From contig PYER01000013.1 of the NCBI GenBank assembly GCA_003017855.1, forward strand, positions 1 to 50,755: a DNA stretch of 50,755 nt. Direction: 5' to 3'. The first letter of the stretch is position 1. The number at the start of each line of letters is the position of its first letter. The position numbers and the translations under genes are program-made. This DNA comes from a filamentous cyanobacterium CCT1 (GTDB lineage Bacteria; Cyanobacteriota; Cyanobacteriia; Phormidesmidales; Phormidesmidaceae). The notes under the pieces are model-generated. The model saw only the letters and a list, made by a program, of their open reading frames with translations, made no database searches and was not told the origin of the DNA. Shown here one piece after another: positions 16,258 through 24,956 of the stretch.

Positions 16258-17361
16258 TCAAACGTCGGGCTGCGATCGCACGTAGTCTGGCGGGGCGGGG
16301 GCAGGGGCGGCATCCTCCGGCTCGCGAGCGCCCGCGCGATCGAGCACATCGATAACCCAGGCCTCCTCAATCCAGGTCTTGCAAATCACCGCCAGGGGCA
16401 GCGCCAAAATGAGTCCCACCGGGCCAAAAAAGGTGGCAAAAAAGATTTGGGAAATTAGCGTGGCGGCAGGCAGCAGATCCACCTGCTTCTGCATCACCAT
16501 GGGCGAAAACCAGTAGCTCTCAACATTTTGAATCAGCACGTACAGCACAATTACCGCTAGCGCTGTGCCCGGTGACTGCAGCAGCGCCACAAATACCGGA
16601 AAGACTGCGCTCAAAGTCGGGCCGAGGTTGGGAATAAAGTTAAATAGCCCAGCCAGCACGGCATGGGCAAAGGCATAGGGAACATCCAGCAGCACCAGTC
16701 CCGTGAAGCTGAGCGTAGCCACAAAAATTGAGCTGAGGGCAACGCCACCCAGCCAAAACATCAGAGACTTTTCGCACTTCGTTAAGATTTCATCGGCGCG
16801 GCGGCGATAGCCCGACGGAAACAGCCGCAGCAGCAGCCGTCGATAGGCCGCCGGGTTGGCCAGCATCATCAGGGTGAGGACGACCAGCAGCAGCACCTGC
16901 AGCAAAATAGCGACAGAGCTGGAGAAAAACGTCAAAAAGTTGCCAAACACCGTAGACCCAATTGACGCGACCTGACGGAGCAAATCGGGCAAACCCGGTA
17001 CCAGGCTCAGGTCTTGCTCAGGAAACCAGTCTGGAGGGTTGGCCTGAAAGGCATCAAACCAAACGCCAAGCTGTTCAAACCCCTTGGGGGTCAGCAGCAG
17101 CAGCTCCTGGAACTGGCTGACAAACAAAGGCAGCACCAGACCCAGAAAAATAACGCCGCCCAGCAGCACTAATGCCCCGGTCACCAAGACCGATCGCGGC
17201 CGAGGCCAGCCATACACCCTTGAAAACAGCCGCACCAGGCTGTTGAGGGCAATGGTAATCACCACCGCCGCAAAGATGAGTAAGACAATCTGGCGAAACT
17301 GCCACAAAATGACCAGGGCAATACCCAGGGCAACCAGGTTAATCCAATCGGTTAGCTTCAC
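16258..17361 (-). CDS. AI-2E family transporter (PerM-like membrane protein)
   Basis: A 367-aa membrane protein with about eight hydrophobic segments. A paired segment lies at residues 8-42 (LVALGIALVILWQFRQIVLLIFAAVVITIAL), then the central extramembrane loop and several C-terminal helices, including the conserved GLFNFIPNLGPTLSAVFPV. This is the UPF0118 family, whose members are variously described as AI-2 exporters, Na+/H+ antiporters or general permeases. Cyanobacteria carry many copies without known substrates. The C-terminus is a short Ala/Pro/Glu-rich tail. It is divergent from pcyA across a 125-bp gap. Confidence 0.88.
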   Translation of the reverse strand: MKLTDWINLVALGIALVILWQFRQIVLLIFAAVVITIALNSLVRLFSRVYGWPRPRSVLVTGALVLLGGVIFLGLVLPLFVSQFQELLLLTPKGFEQLGVWFDAFQANPPDWFPEQDLSLVPGLPDLLRQVASIGSTVFGNFLTFFSSSVAILLQVLLLVVLTLMMLANPAAYRRLLLRLFPSGYRRRADEILTKCEKSLMFWLGGVALSSIFVATLSFTGLVLLDVPYAFAHAVLAGLFNFIPNLGPTLSAVFPVFVALLQSPGTALAVIVLYVLIQNVESYWFSPMVMQKQVDLLPAATLISQIFFATFFGPVGLILALPLAVICKTWIEEAWVIDVLDRAGAREPEDAAPAPAPPDYVRSQPDV

Positions 17362-17486
17362 GGCAAGGGCACCTTACGCGGTTGATACCTCTGGGTCCAA
17401 ATTGTAGCTGGCTCTAGCGCCAGAGAGTTCTAGTATCGCCAGATGGGCTGGTATGCTGAGAACTTATCATCATTTTTTTGGGTGTT

Positions 17487-18218
17487 ATGGTAGCCCCAAT
17501 TCCAATCTCTCTACGCGACCAGCAGCACCCGATGATTCGGGGCCTGGCCGATCGCATTGAAGCCACCTGGCAGCAGTACCTCGACCTGTCGCCCTACCGT
17601 CTGCCAGAGGACCTGGGCTACATCGAGGGCCGTTTGGAGGGCGAAAAGCTCACCATTGAAAACCTGTGCTACCAGACGCCTCAGTTTCGCAAGCTGCACC
17701 TGGAGCTAGCCCGAGTGGGGGCAAACCTCGACATTTTGCACTGCGTTATGTTTCCTCGCCCGGAGTACGGCCTGCCGATGTTTGGCTGTGACCTGGTCGG
17801 CGGGCGGGGCCAAATTAGCGCTGCCATTATCGATCTCTCGCCGATCACCGGGGCACTGCCCGAGGGCTACACCGACGCCCTCGACCAGCTGCCCGCCCAG
17901 ACCTTTGCCGAAGAGCGCGGCCTGCCCGGCTGGGGCACTATTTTTTCGCCCTACTGTCGGTTTATCCGCCCCGCCAGCCCGACCGAAGAGACGGCCTTTG
18001 TACAGCTGATTGCCGACTATCTGGCGCTGCACTGCCAGCAGGCGGTAGCGACCCCGGCTACACCTGACCAAAAAACGACAATTATGGCAGGCCAGCGCCA
18101 CTACTGCGAGCAGCAGCAAAAGAACGACAAAACCCGTCGCGTGCTCGAAAAAGCCTTTGGCGAAGCCTGGGCCGAGCGCTACATGACCACGGTGCTGTTT
18201 GACCTGCCCGAAACTTAG
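17487..18218 (+). CDS. pcyA: Phycocyanobilin:ferredoxin oxidoreductase
   Basis: A 243-aa bilin reductase that converts biliverdin IXalpha to phycocyanobilin with four electrons from ferredoxin, supplying chromophore for phycobilisomes and phytochromes. The three catalytic residues of PcyA are present at E73, H85 ([18 protein letters not shown]) and D102 (GCDLVGG), each offset by three from the Synechocystis E76/H88/D105. I use the ATG at 17487; a TTG at 17478 is in frame but lies within a T-rich run. gmk follows 94 bp downstream. The gene supports a phycobilisome-bearing cyanobacterium. Confidence 0.96.
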   Translation: MVAPIPISLRDQQHPMIRGLADRIEATWQQYLDLSPYRLPEDLGYIEGRLEGEKLTIENLCYQTPQFRKLHLELARVGANLDILHCVMFPRPEYGLPMFGCDLVGGRGQISAAIIDLSPITGALPEGYTDALDQLPAQTFAEERGLPGWGTIFSPYCRFIRPASPTEETAFVQLIADYLALHCQQAVATPATPDQKTTIMAGQRHYCEQQQKNDKTRRVLEKAFGEAWAERYMTTVLFDLPET

Positions 18219-18312
18219 CCTGGAATTTAGGTTAATTAGCGGAATTTCATCCGTCCGTTGGTAGAGGGTTAACTAGAATAAGAATCTCTGTCGTACACAA
18301 CCAGCGATCGCT

Positions 18313-18933
18313 ATGACCGTCAGCTCGACCGCCCCGCTCAATACCCTCAGCCTGGACAAAACGCCCGATCTGACTGCACCTCGGCTGGGTCGGTTAATTG
18401 TCTTTACAGGCCCCAGTGGGGTGGGCAAAGGCACACTGCTGCGATCGCTGCGTCACCGCTACCCCATGCTCAAGCTGTCGGTGTCGGCCACCACCCGTGC
18501 GCCCCGCCCTGGCGAGGTCGATGGTCAGGACTACTTCTTTGTTAGCCGTGAAGCGTTTCAGGAGATGGTGGCGCGAGGCGAACTGCTGGAGTGGGCCGAG
18601 TTTGCGGGCAACCTCTACGGCACCCCCAAGGCTCCTGTGCTGCGAGAGATCGAAGCAGGCCACTGGGTGATTTTAGAAATTGAGCTAGAGGGTGCCCGCC
18701 AGGTGCGCGAGACGTTTCCCGACGCCCTTCAGCTCTTTGTGCTGCCCCCCTCTATTGAGGAGCTAGAAAGCCGCATTCGCCTGCGAGGCAAAGATGCCGA
18801 CGATGCCATTGAGCGCCGACTGCAGCGGGCCCGAGTAGAGATTGATGCCGCCTCAGAATTTGACGAGCAAATTGTTAACGACGACCTCGAAGTCGCCCTT
18901 GAGCATCTCGAGAACGCCATCTTCAAAGACTGA
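18313..18933 (+). CDS. gmk: Guanylate kinase
   Basis: A 206-aa enzyme that phosphorylates GMP to GDP in the cytosol. The P-loop GPSGVGKG is at residues 33-40. The GMP-binding segment [19 protein letters not shown] follows, and then the [15 protein letters not shown] motif. A 24-residue Ser/Thr-rich N-terminal extension precedes the catalytic core; a shorter start cannot be excluded, but no other ATG lies close to the core. The gene is on the same strand as pcyA but is probably separately expressed. It is followed by the convergent DUF1499 gene after 27 bp. Confidence 0.95.
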   Translation: MTVSSTAPLNTLSLDKTPDLTAPRLGRLIVFTGPSGVGKGTLLRSLRHRYPMLKLSVSATTRAPRPGEVDGQDYFFVSREAFQEMVARGELLEWAEFAGNLYGTPKAPVLREIEAGHWVILEIELEGARQVRETFPDALQLFVLPPSIEELESRIRLRGKDADDAIERRLQRARVEIDAASEFDEQIVNDDLEVALEHLENAIFKD

Positions 18934-18960
18934 TACAGCAGATCTCACTTTGGTCGGCTG

Positions 18961-19482
18961 TTACGAACTCTGCAGCGCCTGGCGAATAGCCTCGACCCGC
19001 TGGCGGTTAACGCCCAGGTCAGACTGACCCATGCGCGAGGCCGACCGCACCTGAATCACCGAATTGGCTGGGTCGAGGTAAAACTCTACATCGTCCACAA
19101 AGCCCATCAGCTTGCTGGCAAACTCGGTGTAGAGGTAGTTGTCGGTCGACTCCACAATCGTCGTGCGGGGCATAGACTGGACCACCGCCACCAGCTGAGC
19201 CATCGCCTCCGCTGGGTCACCGCTGTAGGTTAGAGGCGCGATCGCATGTTCGGCATCGGTGTCGCCCTGGCTGACCACGCAGTTGGGAGAACTGGGGCAG
19301 GGGGCGAGCTTGCCCGCTTTAACGCCTAAGTTTGTGGGGCGATCGCCAGCCAGATTAATAAACGGAAGTGCGCCCATGGGACTAAGATCCAAAGAAACAG
19401 CAGCGCCGGGGCTAGCATTGCCCAGCAGCGTGAGCATAACCAGAGCAGCCCCAAGCAAATGTCTAAAAACTGATTTCAGCAT
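18961..19482 (-). CDS. DUF1499 family exported protein
   Basis: A 173-aa protein. Residues 1-30 (MLKSVFRHLLGAALVMLTLLGNASPGAAV) form a clear signal peptide, which decides the start at 19482; an upstream in-frame ATG at 19545 would bury it. The mature part carries the DUF1499 signature PCPSSPNCVVSQG near residue 62 and YLYTEFASKLMGFVDDVEFYLD further on. The family is widespread in cyanobacteria and plastids, with no established function. Export to the periplasm or thylakoid lumen is predicted. It is divergent from the aldehyde dehydrogenase gene. Confidence 0.83.
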   Translation of the reverse strand: MLKSVFRHLLGAALVMLTLLGNASPGAAVSLDLSPMGALPFINLAGDRPTNLGVKAGKLAPCPSSPNCVVSQGDTDAEHAIAPLTYSGDPAEAMAQLVAVVQSMPRTTIVESTDNYLYTEFASKLMGFVDDVEFYLDPANSVIQVRSASRMGQSDLGVNRQRVEAIRQALQSS

Positions 19483-19571
19483 AATGACAACGATCAAACC
19501 ATCAGGTAGCTCTCCTGTAGGATAGAGCAGATGGATTAGCTCCAAAACCCTCCCCCTCGCCAGAGGTTACC

Positions 19572-20957
19572 ATGTCTACCCTTGCCGCTGCTCCCGTTGC
19601 CGATTTACTGCGCCGCCAGCGGGCCTACTGGGCCACGGGGGCGCCCCGCAGCCTTGATTTTCGTCTCGACCGGCTCAAGGCTCTGCGAGCGGCGATCGTA
19701 AAGTACCAGGCCGAGATCATCGATGCGGCAAAGCACGATCTGGGCCGTCCTGAGTTCGAGGGCTATATCGAAGTCGCAGTCATCGGCGAGCTTGACTATG
19801 CAATTAAGCACCTGCGCCGCTGGGCCAAACCGCGCCGCGCCTCTATAGCCCTCAGCCAAATGCCTGGTTCGGCCTGGGTGCAGCCCGAACCCCTGGGGGT
19901 GGCTTTAATTATTGGCCCGTGGAACTACCCATTTCAACTGATCATTTCGCCGCTGATGGGGGCGATCGCGGCGGGCAACTGCGCCATTCTCAAACCTTCA
20001 GAGCTGGCCCCAGCCACCTCTACGGTGCTGGCCCGGCTGATTGAAGAAACCTTTGACCCGGCCTATGTCGCCCTGGTCGAAGGCGGGGTAGACACCGCCC
20101 AGGCCCTGCTGGCCGAAAAATTTGACCACATTCTATTTACCGGCGGCGAGCGGGTCGGCAAGATCGTCATGCAGGCGGCGGCCCAGCACCTTACCCCGGT
20201 CACGCTGGAGCTAGGCGGTAAAAGTCCCTGCATTGTCGATGTCGACGTGAATGTGGAGGTGGCGGCCCGGCGCATTGTGTGGGGCAAATTTCTTAATGCG
20301 GGGCAAACCTGCATTGCGCCCGACTACCTGCTGGTCGATGAGCGAGTCAAAGCCGACCTGATGACCGCGCTGAAGCAGAGAATGGCCGAGTGCTACGGCG
20401 AGAACCCCGCTCATAGCCCCGACTTCTCCCGGGTGGTCAACGAGCGCCAGTTTGACCGCCTGGTGGGTCTGCTTGGCCAGGGGAATATTGTGATGGGCGG
20501 TGAGCACGATCGCAGCGATCGCTACATTGCCCCCACGCTGATCGACGGTGTCAGCTGGGATGACCCGATTATGCAGGAGGAGATTTTTGGCCCCATTTTG
20601 CCGATTCTCACCTACAGGGATCTGGATGAGGCGATCGCCAGCCTCAGCCAGCAGCCCAAGCCCCTGGCCCTGTACGTATTTTCGCGCGATCGCCAGGTGC
20701 AGACCCAGGTGCTCGATCGCACCACTGCTGGGTCGGTTTGCATCAATGACGTCATTCTGCAGGTTGCCGTTTGGAACCTGCCCTTCGGCGGCGTGGGCAG
20801 CAGCGGCATGGGACGCTACCACGGCCAGTACAGCTTTGACACCTTCTCTAATCTCAAGAGCGTATTCAAAAAACCCTTCTGGCTCGACATGGACTGGCGC
20901 TACCCCCCCTACGAGAGCAAGATAAAGCTGTTTCAGAAAATGATGGGGTTGTCTTAA
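19572..20957 (+). CDS. Class-3 (fatty) aldehyde dehydrogenase
   Basis: A 461-aa NAD(P)+-dependent dehydrogenase oxidising aldehydes to acids. The catalytic set is complete: N118 in GPWNYP, E213 in LELGGKSP, and the nucleophile C247 in NAGQTCIAPDY. The absence of the class-1/2 N-terminal extension and the short length place it in class 3 (ALDH3). In cyanobacteria this group includes an enzyme acting on long-chain aldehydes from the acyl-ACP reductase pathway. The C-terminal end, DMDWRYPPYESKIKLFQ, resembles the membrane-proximal tail of such enzymes but lacks a clear transmembrane helix. The substrate is inferred from class only. Confidence 0.92.
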   Translation: MSTLAAAPVADLLRRQRAYWATGAPRSLDFRLDRLKALRAAIVKYQAEIIDAAKHDLGRPEFEGYIEVAVIGELDYAIKHLRRWAKPRRASIALSQMPGSAWVQPEPLGVALIIGPWNYPFQLIISPLMGAIAAGNCAILKPSELAPATSTVLARLIEETFDPAYVALVEGGVDTAQALLAEKFDHILFTGGERVGKIVMQAAAQHLTPVTLELGGKSPCIVDVDVNVEVAARRIVWGKFLNAGQTCIAPDYLLVDERVKADLMTALKQRMAECYGENPAHSPDFSRVVNERQFDRLVGLLGQGNIVMGGEHDRSDRYIAPTLIDGVSWDDPIMQEEIFGPILPILTYRDLDEAIASLSQQPKPLALYVFSRDRQVQTQVLDRTTAGSVCINDVILQVAVWNLPFGGVGSSGMGRYHGQYSFDTFSNLKSVFKKPFWLDMDWRYPPYESKIKLFQKMMGLS

Positions 20958-21078
20958 AGAACCGACTGGCTGTCGCCTTGGGCATTCATTCTGCTAATTT
21001 TGCATAAGCGAAAACATTAGCCCTGGAGAGCAACCTGATATAGTCCCAGGCAAATGTTCGCTGCGGGGGTGCCCCACT

Positions 21079-22437
21079 GTGCCAACTCTTCTAGTCAAAA
21101 ATAGTCACACCCTGGTCACGATGGATGACGAGCGGCGCGAGATCCGTTCTGGGGCGCTGTTCATTCGCGACCACGTGATTGAGCAGGTTGGTACCACAGC
21201 CGACCTGCCCGCCGAGGCTGACCGGGTGCTGGATTTGGGCGATCGCCATCTGGTGCTCCCCGGTCTAGTCAATACCCACCACCACTTCTACCAAACCCTC
21301 ACCCGCGTGGTGCCGGGGGCGCAGAACTCGTCCCTGTTCAACTGGCTCAGCTCGCTCTATCCGCTGTGGCAGCGGTTCACTCCCGAAGCCATTCGTCTCA
21401 GCGCCCAGGTCGCCGCCGCTGAGCTAATCTTCTCGGGCTGCACCACCGCCAGTGACCACCTCTACATCTTCCCCAACGGCTGCACCCTGGACGACGAAAT
21501 TGAGGCCGTGGCCCAAACCGGGCTGCGGTTCCACGCCAGCCGGGGCAGCATGAGCGTGGGCGAAAGCAAAGGCGGTCTGCCTCCCGACTCCATCGTCGAG
21601 GCCGAGGCCGACATTCTCAAAGACTCTCAGCGGCTAATCGAGCAGTACCACGATAACGATCCCTATGCCCTGGTGCGCATTACCCTGGCCCCCTGTTCGC
21701 CCTTTAGTGTGTCTACCGACCTGATGCGCGAGTCGGCAGTGCTGGCCCGCAGCTACCCCGGCGTGCGCCTGCACACCCACCTGGCCGAAAACAACTCCGA
21801 CATCACCTACAGTCTCGATACCTTTGGCCTTACCCCCGGTGACTATGCCGCCTCCGTCGGCTGGCTGGGCGACGACGTGTGGCACGCCCACTGCGTCAAG
21901 CTCGACGACAGGGCGATCCACAGCTTTGGTCAGACGGGTACCGGGGTGGCCCACTGCCCCTGTAGCAACATGCGCCTGGCCAGCGGTATGGCCCCCATCC
22001 GCAAAATGCTGGACCATAACGTACCCGTGGGTCTGGGGGTGGACGGGTCGGCCTCTAACGACGGCAGCCACCTGCTGGCCGAGGCCCGCCAGGCATTCCT
22101 GATGGCCCGCGTGCGCGAAGAAGACCCCGCCGCCCTGACTGCCCGCGAAGCTTTAGAGATTGCTACCCGAGGCGGCGCAAAGGTGCTGGGCCGCAGTGAT
22201 ATTGGCCACCTGGCCCCCGGTATGGCAGCGGATTTTGTCACGGTGAATCTCGATCGCCTCGCTCTCTCCGGCACCGCCTACGACCCGGTGGCGGCGCTAA
22301 TTTTCTGCATGGTCGATCGCGTTGACTACAGCTTCATCCACGGCAGAGAGGTGCTGAACCCGGAGGGCCTGCTGACGCTGGATTTGCCGGTGGTGCTGGA
22401 GAAGCATGGGGTAGTGGCGCGATCGCTTGCCGCCTAA
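21079..22437 (+). CDS. 8-oxoguanine deaminase-like amidohydrolase
   Basis: A 452-aa metal-dependent deaminase of the amidohydrolase superfamily. Zinc-site elements appear in order: PGLVNTHHHF (H67/H69), HTHLAEN, DVWHAHCVKL, and GLGVDGSASNDG with the catalytic aspartate. The NTHHHFYQTLTR and VDGSASND signatures match 8-oxoguanine deaminases, which turn 8-oxoguanine into urate and ammonia; guanine deaminase or a hydroxy-s-triazine hydrolase are close alternatives. The start is GTG at 21079. It follows the aldehyde dehydrogenase by 121 bp on the same strand. A role in oxidised-purine salvage would suit a phototroph under photooxidative stress, which is inference. Confidence 0.83.
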   Translation: MPTLLVKNSHTLVTMDDERREIRSGALFIRDHVIEQVGTTADLPAEADRVLDLGDRHLVLPGLVNTHHHFYQTLTRVVPGAQNSSLFNWLSSLYPLWQRFTPEAIRLSAQVAAAELIFSGCTTASDHLYIFPNGCTLDDEIEAVAQTGLRFHASRGSMSVGESKGGLPPDSIVEAEADILKDSQRLIEQYHDNDPYALVRITLAPCSPFSVSTDLMRESAVLARSYPGVRLHTHLAENNSDITYSLDTFGLTPGDYAASVGWLGDDVWHAHCVKLDDRAIHSFGQTGTGVAHCPCSNMRLASGMAPIRKMLDHNVPVGLGVDGSASNDGSHLLAEARQAFLMARVREEDPAALTAREALEIATRGGAKVLGRSDIGHLAPGMAADFVTVNLDRLALSGTAYDPVAALIFCMVDRVDYSFIHGREVLNPEGLLTLDLPVVLEKHGVVARSLAA

Positions 22438-22459
22438 TCCTCCAATCCCCGACCCGCGC

Positions 22460-23224
22460 CTACCGCGCCTCAATCAGCAAAAAGCCCCGCGTCTTGCCCG
22501 AAACCGAATCCGTTGTATTGATCGACTCCCACAGGGTTTCTGCCTGCACCCATACGGGTGGGTACTTGTAGCGCGACACATCTAAAATTAAGAACTGGTC
22601 GGTGTCGGCATCGTAGGCCGCCAGGGGCGAAATATGGCCGCCTCGCTCCTGACCGATCGCGCGGCGCAGATAGTTGATCAGCACGTAGTTGCCCGGCGTT
22701 TCCAGATTGGTGCGAATCAGGTTACGAAACTCCTCTAGACTCACATCGCTGCCGTAGTGGATGTTAGCGCTGACGGGATAAGTTTCGAGAATGCCCGAGA
22801 GTTCAGCCAGGGTGAGGCCTTGACGGGCGATCGCATCCTGGCCAATAATCGCCTCCGTCTGCTCGTTAAACAGATTCTCCTGAGTAAAGTAATTGCGCTC
22901 CCACTGCGGGGCTAGCGGAGCCGGAACACCCAATGCGTTGAGCACCATCGCCATACTCGCCACCCCGCAAAAGGCCTGGTTAATCTGCGTCACAAACTGA
23001 GCGGTCAGCGGAACGTAGTCGGCTAATGCCTCGCTGTCGCGCAGCAGCACCTGCCCCTCTGCCGAGGTCAGCGGAACCAGTTGGTCTGGCAGAGGCAGCG
23101 TTTGGGAAGCCAGCGGTCGGGCGATGCCGATGAGCCCGACGGTCGCCATCAGCAGAGCAATGAATTTAGACGAGTGAAAAGTAGTTCGAGACCGATCAGA
23201 GAGAACAAACGCAGGTTTCATCAT
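22460..23224 (-). CDS. Phytochelatin synthase-like protein (primitive type), exported
   Basis: A 254-aa papain-like peptidase of the phytochelatin synthase family. The Cys-His-Asp triad is visible at C86 (NQAFCGVASMAMVLNALG), H197 (RGGHISPLAAYD) and D215 (FLILDVSRYKYPPVW). The C-terminal regulatory domain of the plant enzymes is absent, as in cyanobacterial homologues such as Alr0975, which mainly cleave glycine from glutathione. Residues 20-40 form a hydrophobic signal-like segment, so it may act outside the cytoplasm. The ATG at 23224 overlaps the stop of the upstream Uma2 gene (ATGA) behind AGGAG, indicating translational coupling. Confidence 0.9.
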   Translation of the reverse strand: MMKPAFVLSDRSRTTFHSSKFIALLMATVGLIGIARPLASQTLPLPDQLVPLTSAEGQVLLRDSEALADYVPLTAQFVTQINQAFCGVASMAMVLNALGVPAPLAPQWERNYFTQENLFNEQTEAIIGQDAIARQGLTLAELSGILETYPVSANIHYGSDVSLEEFRNLIRTNLETPGNYVLINYLRRAIGQERGGHISPLAAYDADTDQFLILDVSRYKYPPVWVQAETLWESINTTDSVSGKTRGFLLIEAR

Positions 23225-23907
23225 GGCTGCTCCTGGCCCAAGTTGGTCATCTGCTGGCTTAGCCACGCAGCCGCGCTGGTATTAGTGCCCTGAGCCAGCC
23301 GCTGCAGGGTCTCATCCAGCAGAGCGATAGGCAGACCGGTCAGCGCCTGGGAGGTGTCACAAGCCAGGTACTCACCATTCTCCTGCAGTAAAAACGCAAA
23401 TACCCGCTGCCCCCGCACATCGACTACCCAATATTCAGGAATGCCGAGAGCGGCGTAAAGATGCTTTTTCTCGTCCAAATCACTGGCCAACGTGGTGTCA
23501 GAGATTTCGCCCACCAGGTCAGGCACACGGGTTTGGTTCAAATCAATTCGGCGGGGTTCGCCTCGCTGCCACTGGGGGTAGTCAGGCCCAACGTAGAGCA
23601 CCAGGTCGGGCGCGCTGGCCCTCACCTCAGCCCGCTCCAGCAGGCACCGCCCCAGGGAACTGAATGCTCGATCGGAGTGCTGTATAGCCCAAAAACTTAG
23701 AATCATGACGAATAAATCGCTGACTGCTGCGTGACTAATTCCTTCTGCACCCATCGTGACCCACAGCCATCCGTCGTTAAAGGCTAATCTGATGCGTTCT
23801 GGGCTAGGGTCATCCCGCAGCGCCATGTATTCGGCCCAGGTCGCTCGATGCCACTGGTTCTGAAGCAGCGTAGACGTGGCGGTCTTTGTGGGGGATGTAG
23901 TCGTCAT
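23221..23907 (-). CDS. Uma2 family (restriction-endonuclease-like) protein
   Basis: A 228-aa DUF820/Uma2 protein, a PD-(D/E)XK-like family greatly expanded in cyanobacteria and without known function. Core motifs are APDLVLYVG, VPDLVGEISDTTLASDLDEKKHLYAALGIPEYWVVDVRGQRV; the E of VGEIS, the D before the LYAALGI helix and the PEYWVVD strand form the predicted active-site region. The start at 23907 (MTTTSPTK) follows from family length; the frame stays open further upstream. It is coupled by a 4-bp overlap to the phytochelatin-synthase-like gene. The nuclease activity is predicted, not shown. Confidence 0.85.
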   Translation of the reverse strand: MTTTSPTKTATSTLLQNQWHRATWAEYMALRDDPSPERIRLAFNDGWLWVTMGAEGISHAAVSDLFVMILSFWAIQHSDRAFSSLGRCLLERAEVRASAPDLVLYVGPDYPQWQRGEPRRIDLNQTRVPDLVGEISDTTLASDLDEKKHLYAALGIPEYWVVDVRGQRVFAFLLQENGEYLACDTSQALTGLPIALLDETLQRLAQGTNTSAAAWLSQQMTNLGQEQP

Positions 23908-24025
23908 GGCAGTATCCCAATCCGTAGTAAATACTGTAAGCCATCGCACTCTCCGCAGCGGCATGTATAGGTTAAGAGTCGCTACAGTGGAAGAGCGATC
24001 GCACGTTTTCCCGATAGCTACTCCT

Positions 24026-24931
24026 ATGCCGACCCTCAACCAGCCCAGCACCACTAAAGCCCTGCTCAGCATTCAGCGCACCGAAGGTCGCCACTGGGTA
24101 GGCGACGGTTTCCCAGTGCGAACGCTGATGGCCTACAACAGTCTGGGCCAAACCATCAGCCCCTTTTTGCTGCTCGATTACGCGGGGCCAGCGCAGTTTT
24201 CGCCCACCACAGCCCGGCGCGGCGTGGGTGAGCACCCCCACCGGGGTTTTGAGACAGTCACCATCGTCTACGACGGCGAAGTTGAGCACCGCGATTCCGC
24301 TGGCGGCGGCGGTATCATTGGTCCTGGAGATGTGCAGTGGATGACGGCAGCGGCGGGGCTGGTGCACGAAGAATTCCACGGCCCCAACTTTGCTCAAACC
24401 GGCGGCCCCTTTGAAATGGTGCAGCTGTGGGTAAATTTGCCCGCCAAAGACAAAATGGCCACGCCCCGCTACCAGGGCATTACTGCTGCACAAATTCCTG
24501 TCGTCGAGCTACCTAACGACCAGGGAAGCCTGCGGGTAATCGCCGGAGACTTTGACGGTGCCCAGGGGCCAGCGCAGACCTTTACCCCCATCAACATGTG
24601 GGATCTACGGCTCAACGGGGACAAGCAGGTCACCTTGAATGTCGCCGAGGGCCACACCACGCTCCTGGTCGTTCTGAAGGGATCGGTACGAGTAGGTGAT
24701 TCAGAGGCCGTCGATGGGGCGATCGCTGAGGCTGAGATCGGCATTTTTGACCCCGCTGGCACCACCCTCACGCTCCACACCCAGCAAGACACCACCGCCT
24801 TGCTGCTCTCTGGCGAACCCATCGATGAACCGATTGTGGGTCACGGCCCCTTTGTGATGAACACTACCGCAGAAATTTACCAAGCCATAGCCGATTATCA
24901 AAGCGGTAAAATGGGTGCTTTGGTCCGATAG
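24026..24931 (+). CDS. Pirin family protein
   Basis: A 301-aa bicupin. The iron-binding set of the N-terminal cupin is complete: H70 and H72 in GEHPHRGFETVTIVYDGEVEH, and H114 and E116 in AGLVHEEFH. Bacterial pirins include quercetin 2,3-dioxygenases and proteins that modulate metabolism through metal redox state. The C-terminal cupin continues to RPIDEPIVGHGPFVMN-like sequence (residues about 265-285). The ATG at 24026 gives the family N-terminus; the open frame continues upstream through the divergent Uma2 start and is not needed. Convergent with bioA. Substrate unknown. Confidence 0.9.
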   Translation: MPTLNQPSTTKALLSIQRTEGRHWVGDGFPVRTLMAYNSLGQTISPFLLLDYAGPAQFSPTTARRGVGEHPHRGFETVTIVYDGEVEHRDSAGGGGIIGPGDVQWMTAAAGLVHEEFHGPNFAQTGGPFEMVQLWVNLPAKDKMATPRYQGITAAQIPVVELPNDQGSLRVIAGDFDGAQGPAQTFTPINMWDLRLNGDKQVTLNVAEGHTTLLVVLKGSVRVGDSEAVDGAIAEAEIGIFDPAGTTLTLHTQQDTTALLLSGEPIDEPIVGHGPFVMNTTAEIYQAIADYQSGKMGALVR

Positions 24932-24956
24932 GCGCGCTCGAGCAACGCGATCGCCC

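Noticed and set aside
16137-16355. 72-codon plus-strand frame overlapping the end of the AI-2E permease
   Set aside because: Its second half is antisense to the permease C-terminus and its residues are Arg/Pro-rich noise; no homologous pattern.
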